Below, piece by piece: positions 16,206-25,177 of a DNA stretch of 64,000 nucleotides. Within the stretch, counting starts at the first letter, position 1, and each line of letters starts with the position of its first letter. This stretch comes from Planococcus shenhongbingii (GTDB lineage Bacteria; Bacillota; Bacilli; Bacillales_A; Planococcaceae), in the NCBI RefSeq assembly GCF_030413635.1, contig NZ_CP129235.1, positions 1,426,001 to 1,490,000 on the forward strand, in the 5' to 3' direction. The notes beneath the pieces were generated by a model, which saw nothing but the letters and a program-made list of their open reading frames with translations, searched no databases and had not been told where the DNA came from. Both the position numbers and the translations under genes were made by a program.

Positions 16206-17741
16206 ATGAAAAAAATAATGAAATACTTTATATTATTTTTAATTTTGATTGCCATGTCATTCGGGAGTTATTTGCTGATTTTCAATCAAGGGCTGCTTGG
16301 CGGGCTGATGATAGCCGCCGTGTTTCTTCTAATATGCATGGTCTTGTTTATTATGAGTGTCTACGGGATTTTGACACAAAGACTGGAATTTATGAGTCTC
16401 CGCAGCACCGGCGAATACACTGTTCTGATGATTTTTGCCGTTTCATTGTCTATCGTCGTCGGATTAATCACATTTGCTAATTCATACGTGGAATATACGG
16501 TGAAAGATAACAACTTAGCATATGAAGAAAAAGCACGGCTTTTTGCCAGCACAGTTTTTCAAGTGCCATCTCAAAAAGAATTAAGTAAGACCGAAAAAAA
16601 TGGCGTTACTTATTTTTATTCACAGGAAAGTGAACAGCATGTTGAAAAAATCGATGAGCTGCTGCAGGAAAAAGAAGATTTATTCGATTCCTATTTTGCT
16701 ATTGAGAACGATGAAGGATTGACCATAGAATTCCATGAAAACTACAAATCGCTGGAAGCCAATTCAGGCATGGAGGGAATAGCGGGCTATTACAGCACAT
16801 ACAACCGGACCATCCATTTAGTTCCCGAAGATATTATGTGGGAAGTCATTCTTTTGCATGAATACACCCATTACCAAAGCCATTTGTTTTCCGAAGAAAA
16901 TCACTTGTCTATTAACCGGATACCGGTATGGTTTGAAGAAGGACTGGCAGACTTTTTAGCGGAAGACAGCAGTTACTGGTATGAGCTTGAAAATGTAAAA
17001 GTCATTGATTTTCATAATTTGGATTCAGCTATGGAGTTTGAAAGAGCGGCTTCGAGAAATTTTAATCCGTATGCCCAGAGCTATTTAGCCATTCAGTCAT
17101 TAGTCGGAGATCATGGCACGGAATTCATCCCGGAGATGTTAGAATCTAAGACGACAAATGAATTTTATGAAAATCTTCAAGAGTTGACCGGCATGGAGAT
17201 AGAGGAATTTCAAAATACTTTCTTGAGAGGCTTGGAAAAAGAGCAGCAAGCTAGAAATGCTAAGTTCGAACGGGCCTCTGTTGCAATTGAGTCGAAGCGA
17301 TATGCGGAAGCTGAAGAAACTCTAAACGAACTTATGGAAAGCTACGATATTTATGATGCCGATGAAGCTCATTGGGTTAGAACGGATTTGTACTTAGAAC
17401 AAGGCTTTTATGGAAAAGCCATTGTTTCTCTTGAAAAGAAAATCAAGAATGATAATGAGGAGTTTAAAATAGATGACTTGTTATTAGCAGAAATTCAATT
17501 GCTGGTCAACCCGCAAAAGTCTTTGGTACATGCGAAGGAAGCGCAGGTGCTCAATGATTCACAAGGGGATTATTATGATCCCGCAGAACTTGAACTTTTA
17601 ATAGAGGCTTATCAAAAAGTCAATGACTCCAATCCTGTGGGAGGCTATAAAATGCTTATGGACCAAGAATTGGTGTGGAATCCTTTGGTAGTAGAAGAGT
17701 TGAATAATAGGTTAAAGAAACAGTATGCTGGTGAATTTTAA
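16206..17741 (+). CDS. Membrane-anchored zinc metallopeptidase with helical repeats
   Basis: A 511-residue protein. Three hydrophobic segments at residues 5-28, 30-55 and about 70-92 anchor it in the membrane. The extracytoplasmic part contains HEYTHYQ (about residues 218-224) and, about 22 residues on, WFEEGLADFLAED, the H-E-x-x-H ... E gluzincin site seen in Peptidase_MA-like proteins. Residues 345-480 are helical and TPR-like (RYAEAEETLNELMESYD, YGKAIVSLEKKI). Strong ribosome site ACGGAGG. The substrate is unknown. It stands alone with its own terminator. Confidence 0.75.
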   Translation: MKKIMKYFILFLILIAMSFGSYLLIFNQGLLGGLMIAAVFLLICMVLFIMSVYGILTQRLEFMSLRSTGEYTVLMIFAVSLSIVVGLITFANSYVEYTVKDNNLAYEEKARLFASTVFQVPSQKELSKTEKNGVTYFYSQESEQHVEKIDELLQEKEDLFDSYFAIENDEGLTIEFHENYKSLEANSGMEGIAGYYSTYNRTIHLVPEDIMWEVILLHEYTHYQSHLFSEENHLSINRIPVWFEEGLADFLAEDSSYWYELENVKVIDFHNLDSAMEFERAASRNFNPYAQSYLAIQSLVGDHGTEFIPEMLESKTTNEFYENLQELTGMEIEEFQNTFLRGLEKEQQARNAKFERASVAIESKRYAEAEETLNELMESYDIYDADEAHWVRTDLYLEQGFYGKAIVSLEKKIKNDNEEFKIDDLLLAEIQLLVNPQKSLVHAKEAQVLNDSQGDYYDPAELELLIEAYQKVNDSNPVGGYKMLMDQELVWNPLVVEELNNRLKKQYAGEF

Positions 17742-17754
17742 TAAAGAGGATAAA

Positions 17755-17799
17755 AACAAAAAGACAAAGAGCTAAGAGCTTTCTGTCTTTTTGTTTTTA
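17755..17799 (+). terminator. Terminator after the peptidase gene
   Basis: AAACAAAAAGACA pairs with TGTCTTTTTGTTT, with a long T-rich tail. Confidence 0.8.
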
Positions 17800-17825
17800 A
17801 ATTGTAAAAGGAAGGAGGTGAACAA

Positions 17826-17855
17826 GTGAATATGATTTCGTCAACAAATCGCTGA
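17826..17855 (+). CDS. Possible 9-residue peptide ORF
   Basis: A GTG-initiated 9-codon ORF (peptide MNMISSTNR) with a near-perfect GGAAGGAGGTG ribosome site 5 bp upstream, lying just after a terminator. No promoter is evident. It could be a leader peptide remnant, a microprotein, or chance. Confidence 0.25.
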   Translation: MNMISSTNR

Positions 17856-17907
17856 ATTCTAATAAAAACGAAATAAGAATTTGGTGAATACCAGCTATAT
17901 AGAAGTA

Positions 17908-17952
17908 AAAAAAGACTCAGTTTGCAATGGCCGGCAAACAGAGTCTTTTACT
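17908..17952 (-). terminator. Terminator after the universal stress gene
   Basis: AAAGACTCAGTTTGC and GCAAACAGAGTCTTT form a long imperfect stem; on the minus strand it ends in T-run and lies 15 bp after the stop codon. Confidence 0.8.
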
Positions 17953-17967
17953 TTGTTTTACGGAATA

Positions 17968-18555
17968 TTATCGTCTGCCGATATCTTTTCCTACTTCTGA
18001 ATCTGAACCCCTTTGAATCAATGTTTTGTCGCCTACAATATGCTCTGCATTCTGGTCAGAGCCGGCTTCGTCACTTGTTCTGTAGGAATTGGCATCGTTA
18101 ATATCATCGTCTACTTCTTCAGTGCGTACGACCAGTACGTCACATTTTGCCGAGCGCACAATATGCTCGGAGACACTGCCGATGAGGAAACGTTCAACTG
18201 TATTCAATCCAGTCGCTCCACAAATAATCAGATCAGCACTTACTTTTTTAGCCAGTTCCCGGGAAATCATTGATTTTGGCGAACCATAATCCACGAGAAT
18301 ATTGACGCTTTCGACGCCTGCTGCATGGGCCTCTTTTTTATAGCCTCCGAGTAAATCTTCAGCAAATTTCTGGGCACGGTCTGCAATTGAGCGATCGTAA
18401 GCTTCAATAGCGGCAAAAGATCGAGTATCAATGATATTTACTAAATTCAATGTGGCATGGTTCCGTTTGGCGATGCCAACCGATTTTTTGAAAGCCCATT
18501 CCGCTTCTTTAGAACCATCAACTGCTACTAGAATTTGTGAATACTTTAACGTCAT
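17968..18555 (-). CDS. Universal stress protein with C-terminal tail
   Basis: A 195-residue UspA-family protein. Residues 1-148 form the Usp domain: VAVDGSKEAEWA at the N-terminus and the ATP-binding G-x2-G-x9-G-S pattern in GATGLNTVERFLIGS (about residues 115-129). Such proteins bind ATP and act in stress survival. Beyond the usual end (VLVVR) there is an extra acidic, probably disordered tail of about 50 residues. The start is the ATG behind CAAGGAGG rather than a longer upstream one. Divergent from ald. Confidence 0.85.
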   Translation of the reverse strand: MTLKYSQILVAVDGSKEAEWAFKKSVGIAKRNHATLNLVNIIDTRSFAAIEAYDRSIADRAQKFAEDLLGGYKKEAHAAGVESVNILVDYGSPKSMISRELAKKVSADLIICGATGLNTVERFLIGSVSEHIVRSAKCDVLVVRTEEVDDDINDANSYRTSDEAGSDQNAEHIVGDKTLIQRGSDSEVGKDIGRR

Positions 18556-18863
18556 TTTGCATTCCTCCTTGTCTATAGTTATACATTTCGATAAATTACT
18601 GTAAGTTCCTTCTTTTATCCTGAACTTTTGCAACTATCTGTCTTTTATACGGAAGACTATTATATCTATATAACAGAAGGTAGTAAATCTATATACTAAA
18701 ATCCGAATAACTATAAGTAGAAAATTAACAATTAAATGAAAAAAGAGACTAATTACAAAAAAATAAGTCAAATCCTGAAATATCTGATAGAATAGAGTTG
18801 CTTTACATATTTCAAATTTTTCTTAAATTACTATTCTAAAGAACACAAATGGAGGGTTTTGTA

Positions 18864-19979
18864 ATGCGTATTGGGGTACCGACAGAAGTTAAGAACAATG
18901 AAAATCGAGTAGCAATGACGCCAGCCGGCGTTGTCAATTTAGCGCTTTTTGGCCATGAAGTGGTTATCCAATCTGGGGCAGGTCTTGGCTCAGGTTTTAC
19001 AGACGAAGATTACAAAACGGCTGGAGCTCAAATCGTAGAAACTGCTGAAGAAGCATGGGCTCAGGAAATGATTATGAAAGTAAAAGAACCGGTTGCATCA
19101 GAATACGGTTATTTCCGAGAAGGCATGATTCTCTTTACATATCTTCATTTGGCTCCTGAGCCAGAATTGACACAAGCGATGCTTGATTCTAAAGTAATCG
19201 GAATTGCTTATGAAACAGTTCAGCTTCCAAACAAATCATTGCCATTGCTTACACCGATGAGCGAAGTAGCAGGCAAAATGTCAACTCAAATCGGCGCCCA
19301 ATTCCTCGAAAAAATTCACGGTGGCGGTGGAATTCTGCTTGGGGGCATCCCAGGCGTTTCACGCGGTAAAGTAACGATTGTCGGCGGCGGTGTTGCTGGA
19401 ACGAATGCAGCAAAAGTCGCAGTAGGCATGGGAGCAAGCGTCACTATTCTTGATTTGAACCCGGATCGCCTTCGCCAGCTTGACGACTTGTTTGGTGGAG
19501 ATGTTCAAACATTGATTTCGAATCCATTGAACATTGCTGATTCTGTAAAAGAAGCAGATTTAGTTGTAGGTGCTGTATTAATTCCAGGCGCAAAAGCTCC
19601 AAAACTTGTGTCTGAAGATATGATTAAATCCATGAAACCAGGATCTGTCGTGGTGGATATCGCAATCGATCAAGGCGGAATATTCGAAACAAGCGACCGC
19701 ATCACAACTCACGACAACCCGACTTATGTAAAACATAATGTTGTCCATTACGCTGTCGCAAATATGCCAGGAGCAGTTCCGCGGACTTCAACAATGGGTC
19801 TGACAAACGTAACGGTTCCGTATGCAGTGCAAATTGCTAACAAAGGTTTTGAAAAAGCTGTGCTTGAAAACGAAGCATTGAAAAAAGGCGTCAACACTTT
19901 CCAAGGTTATGTAACGTATGAAGCTGTTGCAAAAGACCAAGGCGTCGAATACAAATCAGTCGACGAATTATTGGCATAA
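18864..19979 (+). CDS. ald: Alanine dehydrogenase
   Basis: A 371-residue enzyme for the NAD-dependent interconversion of L-alanine with pyruvate and ammonia. N-terminal [18 protein letters not shown], catalytic Lys in MKVKEP (about residue 74) and His in YLHLAPEP (about 96) are present, as is the Rossmann [13 protein letters not shown] (about 173-185). The ATG follows GGAGGG; an earlier in-frame ATG lies before that site. A weak promoter TTTACA, 16 bp, TAAATT is possible at 18802-18829; the rest of the AT-rich 308-bp gap to the stress gene shows nothing else. Confidence 0.95.
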   Translation: MRIGVPTEVKNNENRVAMTPAGVVNLALFGHEVVIQSGAGLGSGFTDEDYKTAGAQIVETAEEAWAQEMIMKVKEPVASEYGYFREGMILFTYLHLAPEPELTQAMLDSKVIGIAYETVQLPNKSLPLLTPMSEVAGKMSTQIGAQFLEKIHGGGGILLGGIPGVSRGKVTIVGGGVAGTNAAKVAVGMGASVTILDLNPDRLRQLDDLFGGDVQTLISNPLNIADSVKEADLVVGAVLIPGAKAPKLVSEDMIKSMKPGSVVVDIAIDQGGIFETSDRITTHDNPTYVKHNVVHYAVANMPGAVPRTSTMGLTNVTVPYAVQIANKGFEKAVLENEALKKGVNTFQGYVTYEAVAKDQGVEYKSVDELLA

Positions 19980-19987
19980 GAAATACC

Positions 19988-20021
19988 AAAGCAGTTCCGT
20001 TTTTTGCGGAACTGCTTTTTT
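19988..20021 (+). terminator. Terminator copy 1 at the ald/M24 peptidase junction
   Basis: AAAGCAGTTCCG and CGGAACTGCTTT form the stem. A near-copy lies at 20427-20463. Confidence 0.85.
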
Positions 20022-20035
20022 GTATGTTAAGAACT

Positions 20036-20345
20036 TGTTAGGAAGCATTTCGCTCCAGGGCGGACGCTTTTCGCGGGCACGGCTTCAGCCGCTTCCTTCG
20101 CTTTGCTCAGTCCAGGGTCTTCAGCTCGCGCTATTCCCGCAGAAGTCGCCGCCTTTCGCTGCATTCAGCTTCTTTTAGGTTTCTTTTAGTTGTTTTCTAA
20201 AATAAGGACTGTTTAAGAAAGCTTTCTATTGATTGGTTCTACTCTCAAGATATGAAGTTAGAAGTTTAACAGTGGAGAAAACCGTATTGCTACTGTCTCT
20301 GTATCGCTGTGCTGCACGCTTCGTCGCAAAGACAAAGATTTGTCC
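20036..20345. repeat. GC-rich mosaic repeat element, copy B
   Basis: Blocks shared with copy A: 20047-20175 (CGCTCCAGGGCGGACGC ... CCCGCAGAAGTCGCCGCC ... GCTGCATTCAGCTT), 20204-20262 (GACTGTTTAAGAAAGC ... TCTCAAGATATGAAG, matching 10970-11028 reversed) and 20276-20330 (GAAAACCGTATTGC ... CTTCGTCGCAAA, matching 11157-11202 reversed). Unlike copy A it has a single orientation. No credible gene lies in it. Confidence 0.7.
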
Positions 20346-20426
20346 TCACAAACCTGGTGTGGTGTCTTTGAAACTTTTTTGCGAAATATCATGATGTCAT
20401 AAAATTGTGATTTCAAAACAATATTA

Positions 20427-20463
20427 AAAAAGGCAGTTCCGTTTTCGGCGGAACTGCCTTTTC
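20427..20463 (-). terminator. Terminator copy 2, after the M24 peptidase gene
   Basis: AAGGCAGTTCCG and CGGAACTGCCTT with flanking A and T runs; nearly the same stem as the ald terminator. Confidence 0.85.
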
Positions 20464-21561
20464 TTAGTTGCTTATGATTTGAAGTTCTTTTGGATATTTC
20501 GTCAATACTTCGACGCCGTTTTCAGTTACAGCGACGTCATCTTCAATGCGGACGCCGACTTTTCCTGGCACATAAACGCCTGGTTCAATCGTAAAGACCA
20601 TTCCAGCTTCCATGGCCATATTATTGGAACCATGAAGAGATGGGAATTCGTGGACCGAAATGCCAAGCCCATGGCCTAACCGGTGAGTGAAGTATTCCCC
20701 ATAGCCGGCGTCTTCAATGACCTGGCGGGAAGCCTGGTCCAGTTCAGCTGCAGTGATTCCTGGTTTGACCGCATTTACCGCCGCCAGTTCAGCGCGCAGC
20801 ACAACATCGTAAACGTTCTTTTGTTCTTCATTCGGTTCACCGAATGCCAAAGTCCGTGTAATGTCTGAGCAATAGCCTTTATGGACAACGCCAAGATCGA
20901 ATAAAACCAAATCGCCTTTCTGAATTTTGCGGTCACCTGTTTTGCCGTGCGGCGATGCCGCTTTAGGTCCACTGAGAACAGTTGTATCAAATGACATATG
21001 GGTGACACCGCGTTTTTTCAGCGCCAATTCGATTTCGGTCATCACTTCGATTTCCGTGATGCCTTCGCGCAAGGTTTTGGCTCCGATTTCGATTGCATAG
21101 TCAGCCAATTCAGCGGCTTCTCTTAAAATTTGAAGTTCGGCTTCGTCTTTGATGACCCGCATCGCATTGATTTTATCATCCAATGCGATAAATTCCGGAG
21201 TGTCGAATAAGCGATTCAGTGCATCGTAGCGGTCTACCGTCATATGCGATTTTTCAATCGCAACTCTGCGGATATTTTTTGAGCGTTCTGAAGCGGCGCG
21301 ATGCAAAACTGCCATCGCATCTTCGGTATCGACATGACCGACAATATCGCCGCTCCAGCCGGCGTTTTGGGCATCTGGAATTTCCATCTGCGGACAGATC
21401 AAAAACGGCTCTGCATCTTTCAAAACCATGACTCCAAGGAGGCGTTCGTGCGGGTCGCTCTTGAATCCGCTGGTGTAAAAAACGTTGTCTGGATTTGTGA
21501 CAAACGCAGCGTCGATTTCGAATTCGTTTAAATAATCTTGCAGTTGCTTAATTTTATTCAT
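20464..21561 (-). CDS. M24-family Xaa-Pro peptidase
   Basis: A 365-residue cytoplasmic aminopeptidase P/prolidase-type enzyme that removes residues in front of proline. The pita-bread metal ligands are visible: the Asp of LVLFDLGVV and CSDITRT (about residues 218-236), His in HRLGHGLG (about 296), Glu in TIEPGVY (about 328) and Glu in RIEDDV (about 342). The N-terminal creatinase-like domain starts MNKIKQLQDYL. The ATG behind AAGGAGG is chosen over a longer one. Divergent from ytkL. Confidence 0.9.
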   Translation of the reverse strand: MNKIKQLQDYLNEFEIDAAFVTNPDNVFYTSGFKSDPHERLLGVMVLKDAEPFLICPQMEIPDAQNAGWSGDIVGHVDTEDAMAVLHRAASERSKNIRRVAIEKSHMTVDRYDALNRLFDTPEFIALDDKINAMRVIKDEAELQILREAAELADYAIEIGAKTLREGITEIEVMTEIELALKKRGVTHMSFDTTVLSGPKAASPHGKTGDRKIQKGDLVLFDLGVVHKGYCSDITRTLAFGEPNEEQKNVYDVVLRAELAAVNAVKPGITAAELDQASRQVIEDAGYGEYFTHRLGHGLGISVHEFPSLHGSNNMAMEAGMVFTIEPGVYVPGKVGVRIEDDVAVTENGVEVLTKYPKELQIISN

Positions 21562-21652
21562 ATGTATTCCTCCTTCTTTATATGTGTAGCATATCAAAAA
21601 TCAGGGTATAATACTGCTTGAAATGATTGCCAATAAACTCAGGAGGGATTTC

Positions 21653-22333
21653 ATGCAAATTTCTTATCACGGACATTCTGTTGTGAAAATCAAAACAGGA
21701 GGCACCACTATTCTGATCGATCCGTTTATCAACGGCAACAGCTTGACGGATTTGAGTGTAGAGGAAGAAAAACCGAATGTTATTTTATTGACGCATGCGC
21801 ATAACGACCATGTAGGCGACACGGTTGAACTGGCGAAAAGCAATGAAGCGCAAGTTGTCGCACCGGTTGAACTGGCAAATTACCTGGCAGGCCTTGGAGT
21901 CAATGCGGTGGGGATGAACCTCGGAGGCTCTCACAAATTCGAATTTGGAACGGTCAAGTATACAAAAGCGTTCCATAGTTCTTCATACACCACCAATGAC
22001 GGCGAAGTCATCTATGGCGGGATGCCGGCAGGAATTCTCTTCAAAGCGGAAGGAAAAACGATTTACCATGCAGGGGACACGGAAGTGTTCGGGGATATGG
22101 CGATTATCGGGGAACGCAACAACATTGATGTGGCATTTTTGCCGATTGGCGACTTTTTCACGATGGGGCCGGAAGATGCCGCATACGCGGCAGAGTTATT
22201 GAAGCCTAAAACCGTGGTGCCGATCCATTATAATACGTTCCCGCCGATCAAACAGGATCCGGAACAGTTCAAAGCGATGGTGAAAAATGCAGAAGTGAAT
22301 ATCATGCAGGTTGGAGGAATAATCGACCTGTGA
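21653..22333 (+). CDS. ytkL: UPF0173 metal-dependent hydrolase YtkL
   Basis: A 226-residue metallo-beta-lactamase-fold protein. The metal motif [10 protein letters not shown] (about residues 45-54) and further His in FHSSSY, HAGDTE (about 142-147) and PIHYNTFP near the C-terminus are conserved for the UPF0173 family. The natural substrate is unknown. AGGAGGG precedes the ATG. TATAAT at 21607-21612 could be its -10, but no good -35 is present. The position next to ytoI matches B. subtilis. Confidence 0.9.
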   Translation: MQISYHGHSVVKIKTGGTTILIDPFINGNSLTDLSVEEEKPNVILLTHAHNDHVGDTVELAKSNEAQVVAPVELANYLAGLGVNAVGMNLGGSHKFEFGTVKYTKAFHSSSYTTNDGEVIYGGMPAGILFKAEGKTIYHAGDTEVFGDMAIIGERNNIDVAFLPIGDFFTMGPEDAAYAAELLKPKTVVPIHYNTFPPIKQDPEQFKAMVKNAEVNIMQVGGIIDL

Positions 22334-22340
22334 ACGGATT

Positions 22341-22370
22341 TCCGGAGAACTCGTTTCTCCGGATTTTTTT
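22341..22370 (+). terminator. Terminator after ytkL
   Basis: TCCGGAGAA pairs with TTCTCCGGA, then T7. Confidence 0.85.
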
Positions 22371-22480
22371 GAGGCGAAAATTTCATTTTGCTGAGACTTT
22401 CCAGCCACACAGACCTCTTCGTTTCACTAAGGAATATGGTACACTAAAGGGAAGAGGAAGCAGAAAGAAAAGGTGAGTTT

Positions 22481-23788
22481 ATGGCAACGAAACACGAACA
22501 GATTCTGGAGTATATCGAGACGCTGCCGGTTGGAGAGAAAATTTCGGTAAGGCGGATTGCGAAAGAACTGCAGGTCAGTGAAGGAACGGCGTATCGGGCG
22601 ATTAAAGAAGCAGAAACGCAGCGGCTTGTTTCGACAATTGAGCGGGTAGGTACGATTCGAATTGAGCGCAAGAAGAAAGAGAATATTGAACGCCTGACAT
22701 ACGCAGAAATCGTCAATATCGTCGATGGCCAAGTGTTGGGCGGACGAGCCGGGCTTCATAAATCGTTGACGAAATTTGTTATTGGCGCAATGCAGCTTGA
22801 AGACATGATGCGCTATACGGAAGCGGGCAATCTGCTGATTGTCGGCAATCGCCTTAAAGCCCATGAATATGCATTGAGAGCGGGAGCTGCTGTACTGGTG
22901 ACGGGTGGTTTTGATGCCACAGACGCTGTCAAGCGATTGGCAGATGAATATGAATTGCCCGTCATCTCAACCAGCTATGATACATTTACGGTCGCTACAA
23001 TGATCAACCGCGCTATCTACGATCAGCTGATCAAGAAAGAAATCCTGTTGATTGAGGATATTTTAATCCCGTTGGAAAACACCCATTTGCTGTTTGAAAA
23101 AGACCCGATCAGCCGTTACCGTGAGCTGAACAAAGAAACGACGCATGGCGGTTTCCCGGTAATTGATCAAAGTGGCAAATTGGTTGGCATTATTACATCC
23201 CGAGATGTAATCGGCCATACCGATGAAGAGACTGTTGAGAAAGTGATGACGCGGGATCCAATCACTGTTTCGCTTCAAACAAGTGTCGCGTCAGCTGGCC
23301 ATCGGATGATCTGGGAAGGCATAGATTTAATGCCGGTTACCGATGACCATGGAAAACTGAAAGGGGTCATCAGCCGCCAAGATGTCTTAAAAGCCATTCA
23401 GACGGCCCAGCGCCAACCGCAGCAAGGAGAGACGATTGACGACATCATCAAGAGCCAGCTGCGTCTGCAGCAATCAGAGAAATTAGTATTGGAATTCCGG
23501 GTCTCCCCTCAAATGACGAACTCCTATGGTTCTGTTTCATATGGCGCCTATACCACGATTTTAGTGGAAGCGGCGACGGCAGCGCTTAAAACGAAAAACA
23601 GAAGAGACAGCGCATTAGAAAATATGTCCGTTTATTATTTGCATCCAGTTCAACTGGACTCAACCTTGCTTGTGAAACCAGTGATTTTGCATATCAGCCG
23701 AAAATCCGCCAAAGTGGATGTAGAAGTGGTATTTGACAATAAGATAGTCGGAAAAGCGTTATTGACGTTCCAATTATTGGATCGATGA
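22481..23788 (+). CDS. ytoI: YtoI: wHTH-DRTGG-CBS-hotdog protein
   Basis: A 435-residue multi-domain protein: an N-terminal winged helix (about 1-70, KISVRRIAKELQVSEGTAYRAIKEAE), a DRTGG domain (about 70-190), two CBS motifs (about 195-310, HGGFPVIDQSGKLVGIITSRDVIG and GIDLMPVTDDHGKLKGVISRQDV) and a C-terminal hotdog thioesterase-like domain (about 320-435). CBS pairs bind adenine nucleotides, so it is probably a ligand-sensing regulator; the target is unknown. Order and neighbours match B. subtilis ytoI. Confidence 0.9.
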   Translation: MATKHEQILEYIETLPVGEKISVRRIAKELQVSEGTAYRAIKEAETQRLVSTIERVGTIRIERKKKENIERLTYAEIVNIVDGQVLGGRAGLHKSLTKFVIGAMQLEDMMRYTEAGNLLIVGNRLKAHEYALRAGAAVLVTGGFDATDAVKRLADEYELPVISTSYDTFTVATMINRAIYDQLIKKEILLIEDILIPLENTHLLFEKDPISRYRELNKETTHGGFPVIDQSGKLVGIITSRDVIGHTDEETVEKVMTRDPITVSLQTSVASAGHRMIWEGIDLMPVTDDHGKLKGVISRQDVLKAIQTAQRQPQQGETIDDIIKSQLRLQQSEKLVLEFRVSPQMTNSYGSVSYGAYTTILVEAATAALKTKNRRDSALENMSVYYLHPVQLDSTLLVKPVILHISRKSAKVDVEVVFDNKIVGKALLTFQLLDR

Positions 23789-23800
23789 CTGAAGAGGCAA

Positions 23801-23830
23801 AAAAAAATCTCCCCATTAGGAGAGACTTTT
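23801..23830. terminator. Shared terminator of convergent ytoI and ytpI
   Basis: TCTCC pairs with GGAGA around CCATTA, with A8 on one side and T4 on the other, so it can serve both strands. Only one copy here, unlike the two repeat-containing junctions. Confidence 0.65.
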
Positions 23831-24128
23831 ACTGATTCAGCCGTGTTTCTTCTGCTACGAACTTATGGTAATGTTTAGCTGCTTTATAATTGGTAATCAT
23901 CATAGCAATGCCAAGAATGATAAAAATGGCAGAAACAATATACGTTACAGCCGACTGGTTGACGAAAAGGACATTGACTCCAAAGAAGAAAATGAAACTG
24001 CCCAGTGAAAAAGAAGCAACCGCCGCATACCATTTCTTGCGAATTGGAAGCGTTGCGCGGAACTGTTTTGTTTTATAATAAAAATAAAAAACAAATGATA
24101 CAATGATTAAACCGACAAATACTAACAT
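23829..24128 (-). CDS. ytpI: YtpI-like small membrane protein
   Basis: A 99-residue membrane protein with three predicted helices (about residues 2-18, 34-52 and 58-80) separated by a basic loop (YYKTKQFRATLPIRKKW). Size, topology and position between ytoI and nrnA match B. subtilis YtpI, whose function is unknown. AGGAGGTC precedes the ATG. Confidence 0.8.
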   Translation of the reverse strand: MLVFVGLIIVSFVFYFYYKTKQFRATLPIRKKWYAAVASFSLGSFIFFFGVNVLFVNQSAVTYIVSAIFIILGIAMMITNYKAAKHYHKFVAEETRLNQ

Positions 24129-24222
24129 TAGGGACCTCCTGTATTCCAGAACTCAATTCTATTGTACTGAGAAATGGATAAAAATGCGAATGGATTTCCT
24201 TAGATAACGGAGGAACTTGGAA

Positions 24223-25161
24223 ATGAACAGTCAAATCATCGACACAATTAAACAGTACGAAACAATCGTCATCCATCGCCATGTACGGCCGGACCCAGAT
24301 GCATACGGTTCACAGCTTGGCTTAAAATACTTGCTTCAGCATAATTACCCGGAGAAAAAGATTTTGGCAGCAGGGGAGCATGACTATACACTGGATTTCA
24401 TGGATTTTCCCGATACAGTTCAAGACAGTGATTTTGAAGGTGCGCTTGTGATTGTTACAGATACGGCGAATACCGAACGTGTGGACGATCAGCGCTATTC
24501 ATTAGGTTCCAAAATCATAAAAATTGACCATCATCCAAATGACGATGCCTACGGTGATATTTTATTAGTGGATACCAATGCCAGTTCTGCATCGGAATTG
24601 GTGTATGAATTGTATACATATGGACAGCAAGTTGAAAACTGGCAAATGCCTGATTCGGCGGCTCGGCTATTATACGCCGGAATTATCGGAGACACTGGCC
24701 GCTTCCTGTTTCCAAGTACGACACAAAAAACTTTCGAAGTTGCCGGCGAATTGATCAAGTACGATTTCGACCGCAACGAACTGCATAATGGCATGTACGA
24801 AATGGACCGCAATCTGCTCCATTTGCAAGGGTACATCTATCAAAACTTTGTGATGGACGATAGTGGAGCCGCTTATGTCAAAATCACATTGGATGTGTTA
24901 AAGGAATTTGGCGTAACCGCAACTGAGACCTCGTTACTGGTTGGTTCACTCGGAAACGTCAAAGGATTGAAAGCGTGGGTGATCTTTATCGAAGAAGAAA
25001 CGGAAATCCGTGTACGCCTTCGGTCAAAAGGGCCGGTCATTAATGGATTAGCCAAGGAATTCGGGGGCGGAGGCCATCCGATGGCATCCGGTGCCACGGC
25101 ATACTCCTGGGAAGAGGCAGAACGTGTCATTGATCGGCTGATTGAAATTTGCGCGTCATAA
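24223..25161 (+). CDS. nrnA: Oligoribonuclease/pAp phosphatase NrnA
   Basis: A 312-residue DHH-DHHA1 enzyme that degrades 2-5-nt RNAs and dephosphorylates pAp. Motifs are RPDPDAYGSQLG (about residues 22-33), DTAN (about 81-84), DHHPND (about 104-109) and the C-terminal GGGGHPMASGA of DHHA1. The ATG, 9 bp behind ACGGAGG, is preferred to the TTG two codons upstream, which lies only 3 bp from it. dnaE starts 16 bp after its stop, so the two are probably co-transcribed; ytrH and ytrI, found between them in B. subtilis, are absent. Confidence 0.92.
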   Translation: MNSQIIDTIKQYETIVIHRHVRPDPDAYGSQLGLKYLLQHNYPEKKILAAGEHDYTLDFMDFPDTVQDSDFEGALVIVTDTANTERVDDQRYSLGSKIIKIDHHPNDDAYGDILLVDTNASSASELVYELYTYGQQVENWQMPDSAARLLYAGIIGDTGRFLFPSTTQKTFEVAGELIKYDFDRNELHNGMYEMDRNLLHLQGYIYQNFVMDDSGAAYVKITLDVLKEFGVTATETSLLVGSLGNVKGLKAWVIFIEEETEIRVRLRSKGPVINGLAKEFGGGGHPMASGATAYSWEEAERVIDRLIEICAS

Positions 25162-25177
25162 AAAAGGAGGGATTGTC

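Noticed and set aside
19918..20178. An 86-codon frame across the ald terminator into repeat copy B
   Set aside because: It begins inside ald in another frame and its composition is that of the repeat.
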